Under the pieces are notes generated by a model. It saw only the letters and a program-made list of their open reading frames with translations. It had not been told where the DNA came from and did no database searches. The position numbers and the translations under genes are program-made. DNA of 64,000 bases, from the NCBI GenBank assembly GCA_036555585.1, contig DATBLE010000027.1:109305-173304 (forward strand), read 5' to 3'. The stretch is from DATBLE01 sp036555585 (GTDB lineage Bacteria; Actinomycetota; Thermoleophilia; Gaiellales; Gaiellaceae). How positions within the stretch are numbered: position 1 is the stretch's first letter; every line of letters starts with the position of its first letter. This document shows, piece after piece, positions 34,721-42,857 of this stretch.

Positions 34721-36108
34721 TCGCCGACCTCCGGCGCGAGTTCGGCGAGGCCGTGCTCGACGGTCTGCCCGCGGAGTACCTGACCGACTTCACCCGCGCC
34801 CCGGGTCGCGCCGACGCGGTCGTGCTTCCCCGCACCGCCGAGGAGGTCGCCGCCGTGCTCGCGTGGTGCTACGGGCGCGACGTGCCGGTCGTGCCCCGCG
34901 GCGGCGGGACCGGCGCGGCGGCGGGTGCAGTTCCCGACGGCGGCGTCGTCCTGGCCCTCGACCGGCTCGACCGCGTGCGTTCGTTCGAGCCGGAGCTGTG
35001 GCGCATCGAGGTGGAGGCGGGCGTCCCGACCGGGCGCCTGAAGCAGCTCGTCCGCGAGAGCGGCCTGATGTTCGCCCCCGACCCGGGCGCACCCGAGCAG
35101 TCGCAGATCGGCGGCAACATCGCCACGAACGCGGGCGGGCCGCACGCGTTCAAGTACGGCGTCGTCGGCGACTGGGTGACAGGCCTCGAGGCTGCGCTGC
35201 CGCCGGGCGAGCTCGTCTCCGTCGGCGGCCCCATCCGCAAGGACGTCGCCGGCTACGACCTGAAACGGCTGCTGGTCGGGTCGGAGGGCACGCTCGGGAT
35301 CGTCACCGCCGCGTGGCTGAAGCTCCTTCCCGCGCCGGAGAGCGTGCTGCCGGTCGCGGTCTTCCACCGCGGGACGGCCGAGGGCTGCGCGGCGCTGCTG
35401 CGTGTGGTCGGGAGCGGGATCGTCGCGGCGGCGCTGGACGTGCTCGACGCGGAGACGCTCGCCTGCGGGGCCGCATCGTTTCCGGGCGGCGTGCCCGAGG
35501 GCGCAGGCTTCGTGCTGCTCGCCGAGGCAGACGGGTCGCGTTCGGAGGCGGAACGCGTCCGCGCCGAGCTCGTGGAGGCGGCCGGCGAGGACGCCGTCGG
35601 CGTCTACGCGCCGGACGAGCGCGAGGGCGTCGACGCGTTCTGGCGCTGGCGTTCGGGCCTCGCGTTCGCGGTGCTGGCCCGGCGCGGCGGGGTGGTCGCC
35701 GAGGACATCGTCGTCCCGCTCGACCGGGTCGAGGAGGCGATGGACGAGACGCTCGCGATCGGCCGGCGGCACGACCTCGTCGGCCTCTCGTTCGGCCACG
35801 CCGGCGACGGGAACCTCCACTCGGCGTTCCTGGTCGCGCCGGACGATCCGGCCGAGCTCGAGCGGGCCGTGCTCGCGGTCGAGGATCTCTTCGACGTCGC
35901 CGTGCGGCTGGGCGGCTCGGTCTCGGGCGAGCACGGGCTCGGCCTGCTGAAGCGCGGCCAGCTCGCCCGTCAGTGGGGCGACCGCGCGCTCGACCTCCAC
36001 GCGGAGATCAAGCGCCTCTTCGACCCGAAGAACCTCCTCAACCCGGGCAAGAAGCTCGCGCGCCCGCTCCCCGGCGAGGCTCACGCGCCCGTGGCGACCC
36101 GAAGCTGA
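34717..36108 (+). CDS. FAD-linked oxidase, GlcD/D-lactate dehydrogenase-like
   Basis: A 463-residue VAO-family flavoprotein. The FAD domain has VPVVPRGGGTGAAAGAVP and SEGTLGIVT. The C-terminal domain has FGHAGDGNLHSAF, whose His residues bind the substrate or metal, and SGEHGLGLLKRG. These features match glycolate oxidase subunit GlcD and D-2-hydroxyacid dehydrogenases. The GTG start overlaps the hydrolase stop by 4 nt. It is the last gene of the coupled run; its stop lies in the stem of a hairpin. Confidence 0.9.
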   Translation: MIADLRREFGEAVLDGLPAEYLTDFTRAPGRADAVVLPRTAEEVAAVLAWCYGRDVPVVPRGGGTGAAAGAVPDGGVVLALDRLDRVRSFEPELWRIEVEAGVPTGRLKQLVRESGLMFAPDPGAPEQSQIGGNIATNAGGPHAFKYGVVGDWVTGLEAALPPGELVSVGGPIRKDVAGYDLKRLLVGSEGTLGIVTAAWLKLLPAPESVLPVAVFHRGTAEGCAALLRVVGSGIVAAALDVLDAETLACGAASFPGGVPEGAGFVLLAEADGSRSEAERVRAELVEAAGEDAVGVYAPDEREGVDAFWRWRSGLAFAVLARRGGVVAEDIVVPLDRVEEAMDETLAIGRRHDLVGLSFGHAGDGNLHSAFLVAPDDPAELERAVLAVEDLFDVAVRLGGSVSGEHGLGLLKRGQLARQWGDRALDLHAEIKRLFDPKNLLNPGKKLARPLPGEAHAPVATRS

Positions 36109-36139
36109 CCTTGTAACACAGTGTTACTTGCAGCTTCGG
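36099..36139. repeat. Left hairpin with GTAACAC palindrome core
   Basis: GTAACAC and GTGTTAC flank a single A at 36113-36127, and outer arms CCGAAGCTG and CAGCTTCGG pair at 36099 and 36131. The glcD-like stop codon overlaps the left arm. The 22 bp at 36109-36130 recur inverted at 36511-36532 with two mismatches, at the other end of the small gene. Confidence 0.85.
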
Positions 36140-36196
36140 CGCGGAGTTGCCACACCCGCGTCGCAGTTCGGCGGCCACGATTCCGGCGTGGTCACC

Positions 36197-36514
36197 ATGG
36201 CGCCTCGGATCTCGCATCAGTTGATCGAGGCGATCGTCCGCTTCGACGACCGCAGCCGGCCGATCGCCGAGACCTACCGGCGCGTCGGCGCCGAGGCCGA
36301 GCGGCTGGGGCTGACGAGGCCGAGCTACCAGCGCATTCGCGAGCTCGTGCACGAGGCGCGGAACATGCGTCCCCGGCTCACCGTCTCCGACCTCCTCCGG
36401 ATCTTCTGCACGCCGCTGAAGGGAACCGACGACGGCCTCGCGCGGCTGGCGGAGCTCGGAGTCCGGCCGATCCCGAACTGGGGGCTCGACTCCGAGAGCC
36501 GAAGGCCGCCCTAG
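36197..36514 (+). CDS. Small protein bracketed by inverted hairpins, unknown
   Basis: A 105-residue basic, predominantly helical protein (APRISHQLIEAIVRFDD, ETYRRVGAEAERLGLTRPSY, RIRELVHEARNM, LTVSDLLRIF). The pattern of short helices with GLTRPSYQRIRELV could be a helix-turn-helix, but I cannot assign a family. The start is ATG, or GTG three codons earlier. Its last codons form the left arm of the right-hand hairpin. DNA binding to the GTAACAC palindromes is a reasonable guess only. Confidence 0.6.
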   Translation: MAPRISHQLIEAIVRFDDRSRPIAETYRRVGAEAERLGLTRPSYQRIRELVHEARNMRPRLTVSDLLRIFCTPLKGTDDGLARLAELGVRPIPNWGLDSESRRPP

Positions 36515-36548
36515 TGACACTGTGTTACAAGGGCTTTCGGCTCTCGGA
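36491..36548. repeat. Right hairpin with GTGACAC/GTGTTAC core
   Basis: Outer arms of 13 perfect base pairs (TCCGAGAGCCGAA at 36491 and its complement at 36536) enclose GCCCT/AGGGC and then GTGACAC T GTGTTAC. The core 22 bp match the left copy in inverted orientation, but the outer stem sequence is different. Position between convergent genes also fits a terminator. Confidence 0.85.
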
Positions 36549-36580
36549 GACCGGAGCGGTCGGAACTTCGGAGGCTTGGC

Positions 36581-37759
36581 CTACGAGAATTGCCAGGTGC
36601 CGCCGGCTTCGAAGGTCTTCAGGATTCGCCGGCTGACGACCATCCGGTGCACCTCGTCCGGGCCGTCGTAGATCCGGCCTGCTCGCGCTATTGCCAGCAT
36701 GGTTGCGAGCGGCGTCCGGTCGGTGAGGCCGAGGGCGCCGTGGACCTGGACCGCCCGGTCGATCACCTCGTTCAGCACCCGCGCGGCGTAGAACTTGATC
36801 AGCGAGATCTCGACACGCGCCTCGTCGCCGGCGTCGATCTTCCTCGCCGCGTCGAGGGTCAGGAGCCGGCAGGCCTGGATCTCGGCGGCCGAGTCGGCGA
36901 TCCAGCCCTGGACGGTCTGCTTGTCGGCGAGCCGCCCGCCGAACGCCTCGCGCTCGAGCGCGTACGAGCACATGAGCTCGAACGCCCGCTGCATCTGGCC
37001 GAGCCAGCGCATCACGTGGTGGATCCGGCCGGGCCCGAGCCGCTTCTGCGCGATCCGGAAGCCGTCGCCGCGCTCGCCGAGCAGGTTCGCGGCGGGCACC
37101 CGCACCCCGGAGTACCACACCTCGCAGTGCGTCGACCAGCCGCGCCCGCGGTGGCCCGACACGGGCACCGGCTCGATCCGCACCCCGGTCGCGTCGGCCG
37201 GAACCAGGATCTGCGACATCCGCCGGTGCGGCTCGGCGTCCGGATCGGTGACCGCCATCACGATCGCGAACCCCGCGCCCTCGGCACCCGACGAGAACCA
37301 CTTGTGCCCGTCGATCACCCACTCGTCGCCGTCCAGCACCGCCGTCGTCCGCAGCCCGGTCGGGTCGGCGCCCGAGACCTCGGGCTCGGTCATCGAGAAG
37401 AACGACCGCGTCTCGCCCTCGACCAGCGGCCGCAGGAATCGCTCCTTCTGCTCGTCGGTGCCGAACATGAACAGGATCTCGCCGTTGCCCGCGTCCGGCG
37501 CCTGGCAGTTGAAGACGAGCTGCGCCCAGACCGAACGGCCGATCTCCTCGTTCAGATCCGCGTACGCGAGGAACCCGCGGCCGGTGCCGCCGGCCTCGGG
37601 CGGAAGGTGCGGCGCCCACAGGCCCTCGGCCTTCGCCCGCGAGCGCAGCCCGCGCATCAGCTCGTCGGCAGCGTCGTCCTCCCGAGCCAGAGCCGGCTCG
37701 GCCGGATAGACGTGCTGCTCCATGAAGGCCCGGTACCGCTCGCGCATGCGGACTAGCAT
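36581..37759 (-). CDS. Acyl-CoA dehydrogenase
   Basis: A 392-residue acyl-CoA dehydrogenase. MTEPEVSGADPTGLRTTAV and WVIDGHKWFSSGAEGAGFAIVMA are the FAD/substrate segments, RIHHVMRWLGQMQRAFELM is the catalytic-domain helix, and IYDGPDEVHRMVVSRRIL ends the fold. In ACAD11-like relatives the dehydrogenase is paired with an APH-like kinase; a kinase gene lies three genes away. It diverges from the LLM oxidoreductase gene with only eight bases between starts. Confidence 0.9.
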   Translation of the reverse strand: MLVRMRERYRAFMEQHVYPAEPALAREDDAADELMRGLRSRAKAEGLWAPHLPPEAGGTGRGFLAYADLNEEIGRSVWAQLVFNCQAPDAGNGEILFMFGTDEQKERFLRPLVEGETRSFFSMTEPEVSGADPTGLRTTAVLDGDEWVIDGHKWFSSGAEGAGFAIVMAVTDPDAEPHRRMSQILVPADATGVRIEPVPVSGHRGRGWSTHCEVWYSGVRVPAANLLGERGDGFRIAQKRLGPGRIHHVMRWLGQMQRAFELMCSYALEREAFGGRLADKQTVQGWIADSAAEIQACRLLTLDAARKIDAGDEARVEISLIKFYAARVLNEVIDRAVQVHGALGLTDRTPLATMLAIARAGRIYDGPDEVHRMVVSRRILKTFEAGGTWQFS

Positions 37760-37767
37760 CGCACGGA

Positions 37768-38781
37768 ATGCGCCTCGGATTCGCCATGGGCTACGCGCCG
37801 CCGGGCACGAACCCGACCGAGCTGATCGAGCTGGCCCGGGAAGCGGAACGGCTCGGCTACGACTCGGCGTGGGCCGCCGAGGCCTGGGGAACCGACGCGG
37901 TCACCGTGCTCGCCTGGCTCGGCGCGCAGACGACGACCCTGAAGCTCGGCGCCGGGATCATGCAGATCCCCGCGCGCACGCCCGCGATGACGGCGATGAC
38001 CGCGGCGACGCTCGACCTGATGTCGGGCGGCCGTGTCCTGCTCGGGCTCGGCACGTCGGGCCCCCAGGTGGTCGAGGGCTGGCACGGGCAGCCGTTCGGC
38101 AAGCCGCTCGGCCGCACGCGCGAGTACGTCGAGATCGTCCGCGCCGCGATCCGCCGCGAGCTCGTCGAGCACGACGGCGCCCACTACGCCGTCCCGTACA
38201 GGGGCGCCGACGCCACCGGCCTCGGCAAGCCGCTGAAGCTGATGCTGCGGCCCGAGCGCGCGGAGATCCCGATCTACCTCGCCGCGATCGGCCCCAGGAA
38301 CGTCGCCCTCGCGGCCGAGATCGCCGACGGCTGGCTGCCGGTCTGGGTCTCGCCGGAGAAGCTCGCCACCGTCTTCGCCGAGCCGCTCGCCGCCGCCAGG
38401 CCGGGCTTCGACGTCGCCGCCTTCGGCGTCCCGGTCGCGATCTCGGACGACCTCCAGGCCGCCCGCGACTTCGTCAAGCCGCACCTCGCGCTCTACGTCG
38501 GCGGCATGGGCGCCAAGGGGCAGAACTACTACAACGCCCTCGCCGCCCGCTACGGCTACGAACGCGAGGCCGCCGAGATCCAGGAGCTCTACCTCGGCGG
38601 CAAGAGGATGGAGGCGATCGCCGCCGTCCCGGACGCGCTGGTGGACGAGGTCGCCCTCGTCGGCTCGCGGGAGCGGATCGCCGACCGGCTGGAGGCGTGG
38701 AAGGAATCGCCGGTCGCGACCCTGCTCATCCAGGCGTACGACCCCGCGACCCTGCGCACAGTGGCAGAGTTGCTGCTGTGA
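37768..38781 (+). CDS. LLM-class F420-dependent oxidoreductase
   Basis: A 337-residue luciferase-like TIM barrel. The N terminus MRLGFAMGYAPPG, the AGIMQIPARTPAMTAMTAATLD helix and the GLGTSGPQVVEGWHGQPFGKPLGRTREYV segment match the actinobacterial F420-dependent group. The cofactor F420 is inferred from the family. It starts a three-gene unit coupled by GTGA overlaps (LLM, SDR, kinase), likely part of lipid or sterol metabolism. Confidence 0.87.
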   Translation: MRLGFAMGYAPPGTNPTELIELAREAERLGYDSAWAAEAWGTDAVTVLAWLGAQTTTLKLGAGIMQIPARTPAMTAMTAATLDLMSGGRVLLGLGTSGPQVVEGWHGQPFGKPLGRTREYVEIVRAAIRRELVEHDGAHYAVPYRGADATGLGKPLKLMLRPERAEIPIYLAAIGPRNVALAAEIADGWLPVWVSPEKLATVFAEPLAAARPGFDVAAFGVPVAISDDLQAARDFVKPHLALYVGGMGAKGQNYYNALAARYGYEREAAEIQELYLGGKRMEAIAAVPDALVDEVALVGSRERIADRLEAWKESPVATLLIQAYDPATLRTVAELLL

Positions 38782-39551
38782 AGCCGAGCGAGCTCTTCGA
38801 CCTCTCCGGCCGAACGGCGATCGTCACCGGCGGCGGCAGCGGCATCGGTCGGCAGATGGCGACCGGCCTGGCCGAGGCCGGCGCGAACGTCGTCCTCTGC
38901 GCGCGCAAGGTCGAGCGCTGCGAGGACGCGGCGGCCGAGCTCGAGGCGCTCGGCGTGCGCGCGCTCGCCTTCGCCTGCGATGTCCGCGATCCCGACGACG
39001 TGAACGCCGTCGTCTACCAGACGCGCGTCGAGTTCGACCGCATCGACATCCTGGTCAACAACGCGGGCACCTCCTGGGGCGCCTCGGCCGAGGACCACCC
39101 GCTCGAGGGCTGGCAGAAGGTGATCGACGTCAACCTCACCGGCGTCTTCCTCTTCGCCCAGGCGGCCGGCCGGGCGATGATCGAGGAGGGAGGCGGCAAG
39201 ATCGTGAACATCGCGTCGGTGGCGGCGTTCGGCGGCGCGCCGCCGGAGCTGATGAACGCCGTCGCCTACAACGCGTCGAAAGCCGGCGTCGTCGGGTTCA
39301 CCCGCGACCTCGCGACCAAGTGGGCGCGGCACGGGATCAACGTCAACGCGATCGCGCCCGGCTGGTTTCCCTCCGACATGAACAAGGTGCTGCTCGACGC
39401 CCGGCCCGACGCCTACCTGGAGCACATCCCGCTCCGGCGCTTCGGCGGCCCGGACGACCTGAAGGGCGCGGTCGTCTTCCTCGCCTCGCCGGCGTCCGAC
39501 TACGTCACCGGCCAGGTGGTCGTCGTCGACGGCGGCCAGTCGGCGTGGTGA
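38778..39551 (+). CDS. SDR-family oxidoreductase
   Basis: A 257-residue classical SDR with TGGGSGIGRQMATGLAEAG, LVNNAGTSWGAS, the catalytic Tyr/Lys in AVAYNASKAGVVG and the C-terminal YVTGQVVVVDGGQSAW. The GTG overlaps the preceding stop (GTGA). Similar genes next to ACADs and APH-like kinases oxidise 3-hydroxyacyl or alcohol groups. Confidence 0.9.
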   Translation: MKPSELFDLSGRTAIVTGGGSGIGRQMATGLAEAGANVVLCARKVERCEDAAAELEALGVRALAFACDVRDPDDVNAVVYQTRVEFDRIDILVNNAGTSWGASAEDHPLEGWQKVIDVNLTGVFLFAQAAGRAMIEEGGGKIVNIASVAAFGGAPPELMNAVAYNASKAGVVGFTRDLATKWARHGINVNAIAPGWFPSDMNKVLLDARPDAYLEHIPLRRFGGPDDLKGAVVFLASPASDYVTGQVVVVDGGQSAW

Positions 39552-40597
39552 CCGAGGAGCAGGCGCCGCTCCTCGTTCTCGACGCGGTCGAGGCCTTCCT
39601 CGACGAGCACGGGCTCGGCTCCGGGCCGGTCACTGCGAGCCGGATCGGCGAGGGCGGCGGCTCGAACTTCTCCTTCCTGCTCGAGCGCGGCGGCGACCGC
39701 TTCGTCCTCCGCCGCCCGCCGCGGCCGCCGCTCCCGCCCTCGGCCCACGACATGGTCCGCGAGGCGCGGCTGCAGCTCGCGCTCGCGCCGCACGGGATCC
39801 GGCTGCCGACGATCCGCGCCGTCTGCGACGACGAGCGCGTGCTCGGCGTCCCCTTCTACGTGATGGAGTTCCTCGCGGGGCCGATCGCCACGAGCGAGCT
39901 GCCGCCTGGCCTCGAGGCCGAGTCCGCCCGCCGCGCGCTCGGGCTCGACCTCGTGGATACGCTGGTCGAGATCCACGCCGTCGACGTTCGCTCGCCCGGC
40001 GTCGCCGACTTCGTGCGCGAGGGCAGCTACCTCGAGCGGCAGGTGCGCCGGTTCACGCAGCTCTGGGACGTCAACCGTACGCGCGAGCTGCCCGACGTGG
40101 TCGAGGTCGGGCGGTGGCTGGCCGCCAACCTGCCCGAGCCCGCGCCGCTCGCCGTCGTCCACGGCGACTACCGGCTCGGGAACATGATCCTCGCCGCCGA
40201 CGACCCGACCCGCATCCGCGCGGTGCTCGACTGGGAGATGGGCGCGGTCGGCGATCCGCGCGCCGACGTCGGCTACCTACTCGCCACCTACAGCGAGCCG
40301 GGCGGCGAGCAGAACCCGCTCGGCACCTCGCCGGTCACCGCGTCGCCGGGCTTCCCGACCCGGCGGGAGCTGGCCGAGCGCTACGTCGAGCGCAGCGGCC
40401 GCGACGTCGAGCCGCTCGCCTGGTTCAAGGCGCTCGCGCTCTGGAAGGCCGCCGTCTTCTGCGAGGCGATCTACGGCCGGTACATCCGCGGCGAGCTCTC
40501 GGCCGAGGACACCCACGCCGCCCGCTTCGAGCGGGGCGTGCCGCTGCTCGCGAACACAGCGCTGGCGTTCGTCCGGGAGGGTCAGGCTGAAGCCTGA
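39548..40597 (+). CDS. APH-family phosphotransferase (ACAD10/11-like kinase)
   Basis: A 349-residue kinase-like protein. It has a Gly-rich loop IGEGGGSNFSF, FVLRRPP with the Lys-equivalent position, the Brenner motif VVHGDYRLGNMIL and the metal motif AVLDWEMGAVGDP. These match the N-terminal domain of ACAD10/11, which phosphorylates 4-hydroxyacyl-CoA so that a dehydrogenase can eliminate phosphate. The acyl-CoA dehydrogenase at 36581 could be the partner. It is coupled to the SDR gene by GTGA. Confidence 0.86.
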   Translation: MTEEQAPLLVLDAVEAFLDEHGLGSGPVTASRIGEGGGSNFSFLLERGGDRFVLRRPPRPPLPPSAHDMVREARLQLALAPHGIRLPTIRAVCDDERVLGVPFYVMEFLAGPIATSELPPGLEAESARRALGLDLVDTLVEIHAVDVRSPGVADFVREGSYLERQVRRFTQLWDVNRTRELPDVVEVGRWLAANLPEPAPLAVVHGDYRLGNMILAADDPTRIRAVLDWEMGAVGDPRADVGYLLATYSEPGGEQNPLGTSPVTASPGFPTRRELAERYVERSGRDVEPLAWFKALALWKAAVFCEAIYGRYIRGELSAEDTHAARFERGVPLLANTALAFVREGQAEA

Positions 40598-40600
40598 CCC
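40579..40600. repeat. 22-bp palindrome related to the 28-bp family
   Basis: GGGTCAGGCT and AGCCTGACCC flank GA and include the kinase stop codon. It shares CAGGCT/AGCCTG with the 28-mers. A second half-copy (GGGGTCAGGCTCGAGC) begins at 40611 across the stop of the convergent gene. It may serve as a bidirectional terminator. Confidence 0.7.
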
Positions 40601-40614
40601 TCGACGCGGAGGGG

Positions 40615-41139
40615 TCAGGCTCGAGCGAGCGGCTTGCAGGCGGCTGCGAACCCCTTCGCCGCCGAGGTCAGCAGCGGGTAGATCTGCCGCGCGTGGGTCG
40701 CGTTCCCCTCGATCGTCGCGACGTTTGCGACGTTCGAGTGCACGGCGCGCTTGACCCCCGTGATCGTCGAGCGCCAGAAGAACAGCTGCCCCTGGTACTT
40801 GCTCAGCGACGCGTCGCACGCGCCCGCCGTCTTCTTCTGGAACCGCTGGAGCGTCGAGGAGAGGTTCAGCGTCTGCGTCAGCTCGAGGTCGGCCGTGTTC
40901 CCGAAGCAGCGCTGCATCGCCCGGGCATCTCGCGAGCCCGTCGTGCTGGACAGGCAGGAGCGGAACCGCGCGACCGACTTGGGCGTCTGTCGCGAGAAGG
41001 AGGCGTACGCCCTCTGGTAGCCCGCCCACTGGATGTTGCTCAGCCGCTGCGGTGTCGCGGCCGAGGCCGGGCCGAGCCAGGCGCCGAGCGCCAGGACCGC
41101 CGAGACCACTGCGACGATCGTGCCTCTCACGCTGCGCAA
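40615..41139 (-). CDS. Secreted hypothetical protein
   Basis: A 174-residue protein with a signal peptide (TIVAVVSAVLALGAWLGPASA, cleaved near ASAATP). The mature part is helical and has four Cys (FRSCLSS, MQRCFGN, GACDASL, AACKPLA) that could form two disulfides. No family is recognised. It converges with the kinase gene at the palindrome. Confidence 0.7.
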   Translation of the reverse strand: MRSVRGTIVAVVSAVLALGAWLGPASAATPQRLSNIQWAGYQRAYASFSRQTPKSVARFRSCLSSTTGSRDARAMQRCFGNTADLELTQTLNLSSTLQRFQKKTAGACDASLSKYQGQLFFWRSTITGVKRAVHSNVANVATIEGNATHARQIYPLLTSAAKGFAAACKPLARA

Positions 41140-41141
41140 CG

Positions 41142-41537
41142 CTATCGCAAGATCGCCTGCGTCTGGGTGACGCGCGCGACCCGGCGACCGGCGGCGTCCA
41201 GGAGATCCGTGTCGACGACGATCGTCGTCTTGCCGGCATGGAGCGGGCGCGACACGGCCTCGACCCAGCCCTCCCGAACCGGCGCGAAGAAGTTCGTCTT
41301 CGACTCGATCGTCGCCGTCCCGGTCGCCCCGCCGGGCAGGTTGAGGTACGCGCAGAGGCCGCCGGCCGAGTCGGCGAGCCCCATCAGCGCGCCGCCGTGG
41401 AGGAACCCGCCGGCGGTGCAGAGCTCCTCGGCCCAGTCGAGCCGCGCCCGCACCTCCTCGGGCGACGCCGACACGACGTCAAGCCCGAGGAACGCCGCGA
41501 ACGGCATGGCGGATCGAAGCTGGTCGAGGTCGGGCAT
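41142..41537 (-). CDS. PaaI-like hotdog thioesterase
   Basis: A 131-residue hotdog-fold protein. The HGGALMGLADSAGGLCAYLNLP segment is the family signature with the catalytic acid in the helix, followed by TIESKTNFFAPVREG. PaaI-type enzymes clear dead-end acyl-CoAs. It begins 46 bp after the LivJ stop, on the same strand, and may belong to the transporter operon. Confidence 0.85.
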   Translation of the reverse strand: MPDLDQLRSAMPFAAFLGLDVVSASPEEVRARLDWAEELCTAGGFLHGGALMGLADSAGGLCAYLNLPGGATGTATIESKTNFFAPVREGWVEAVSRPLHAGKTTIVVDTDLLDAAGRRVARVTQTQAILR

Positions 41538-41582
41538 GAAGGTCGGGGGCGGGCGACCGAGCCCGCCCCCACGAGCAACGAG

Positions 41583-42839
41583 CTAGCCCCTCGGCCGGGT
41601 GTCGGTCAGCTGGCCCATCGGGGACCAGGTGCCGTTGTTGAACCTGATCAGCTGCTGCTGCGAGATCGGGAAGAAGTCGGTCTTCCCCGTCTTGGTGACG
41701 ACGCCCGGCAGCAGGAACGGGTTCGACTTGTCGTTCATGTTCAGCACGGCCTTCATCAGTCCGGCGCGGGTCGGGTTCGGCCCGGCCGCCTTCAGCGCCT
41801 GCACGAAGGTGTACGCCTTCGCCATGCCGTAGATGTAGAGCCCGTCGGTGACCTTCGCGTTGGCCGGCGCGTACTTGGCCATGATCGACTTGTAGAGCTT
41901 CATGCCGGCGTCGTTGGCCCACGACGGATTGGCCGGGTCCTTGGTGTAGTAGGTGCTGATCGAGCCGTTCACCTCGGCCGCGCCGGCCCGCGCGACCGCG
42001 ATCCCCATGAACGTGTCGGTGGCGGAGACGGAGTTCAGGAAGATGTTCTGCGGCTTCCAGCCGACCGCCGCCATCGTCGCGTAGGTGCGGATCGTCGGCG
42101 TCGGCGTCCCGAAGATCATCAGCGTGTCGACGCCTGCGCGGCGCAGGGCGATCACCTGGTTGGTGACCGACGTATCGGTGACCTCGAAGCCCTGCTGGCT
42201 GGCGATCTGGCTCTTGTGCGAGCCGAGCCCGGCCTCGAGCCCGTTGATGTAGTCGCGGCCGTAGCTGTCGTTCTGGTAGATGATCCCGATCTTCGCGTTC
42301 GGCAGGTTCTTCGCGATGTAGCGGCCGTAGATCGCCGCCTCGGCCTGGTAGTCGGGCTGCCAGCCGACCGTCCACGGATGCTCCTCGTGCTTGTCACGCG
42401 CGCCCCACTCGGTCGCGCCGGTGGAGACGTAGATCTGCGGCACCTTCTGCTGGTTGGCGTACGCGGTGACCGCCTCCTGCGGCTCGGTGCCGAGCCCGCC
42501 GACGAGCGCGAACACGTGGTCCTGCTCGACCAGCTGCTTCGTCTTCTGCACGGTGAGCGCCGGGTTGTAGCCGTCGTCCACCGCGTTGAACTTGATCTGG
42601 CGGCCGAAGACCCCGCGCTTGCCGTTCGTCTTCTTCGCGTTCACGTAGCTGAAGTACGCCTGCATCCCCACCGGGATCGGCGCGTAGCTCGACGCCGGCC
42701 CGCTGAACGGGAACGTCCCGCCGATCGAGACGATCTTCGCCGTGACGCCCGGTGTCGCCGTGCTCCCGCCCATGGCCCCCGGGAGCGCGACTGCCGCTCC
42801 GATCGCGACGACGCCGAGGGCGACCACCAGTCTTCTCAT
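41583..42839 (-). CDS. ABC transporter substrate-binding protein, LivJ-like
   Basis: A 418-residue periplasmic-type binding protein (type I fold) for branched-chain amino acids or related carboxylates. A signal sequence (VVALGVVAIGAAVALPGAMG) is followed by IVSIGGTFPFSGPAS. VDDGYNPALTVQKTKQLVEQDHVFALVGGLGT and IGIIYQNDSYGRDYINGLEAGL are typical. No lipobox Cys is visible, which is unusual for a Gram-positive binding protein. Given the neighbours, aromatic or acyl substrates are possible. Confidence 0.88.
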   Translation of the reverse strand: MRRLVVALGVVAIGAAVALPGAMGGSTATPGVTAKIVSIGGTFPFSGPASSYAPIPVGMQAYFSYVNAKKTNGKRGVFGRQIKFNAVDDGYNPALTVQKTKQLVEQDHVFALVGGLGTEPQEAVTAYANQQKVPQIYVSTGATEWGARDKHEEHPWTVGWQPDYQAEAAIYGRYIAKNLPNAKIGIIYQNDSYGRDYINGLEAGLGSHKSQIASQQGFEVTDTSVTNQVIALRRAGVDTLMIFGTPTPTIRTYATMAAVGWKPQNIFLNSVSATDTFMGIAVARAGAAEVNGSISTYYTKDPANPSWANDAGMKLYKSIMAKYAPANAKVTDGLYIYGMAKAYTFVQALKAAGPNPTRAGLMKAVLNMNDKSNPFLLPGVVTKTGKTDFFPISQQQLIRFNNGTWSPMGQLTDTRPRG

Positions 42840-42857
42840 CTCCGCTCCTTCTCGAAG

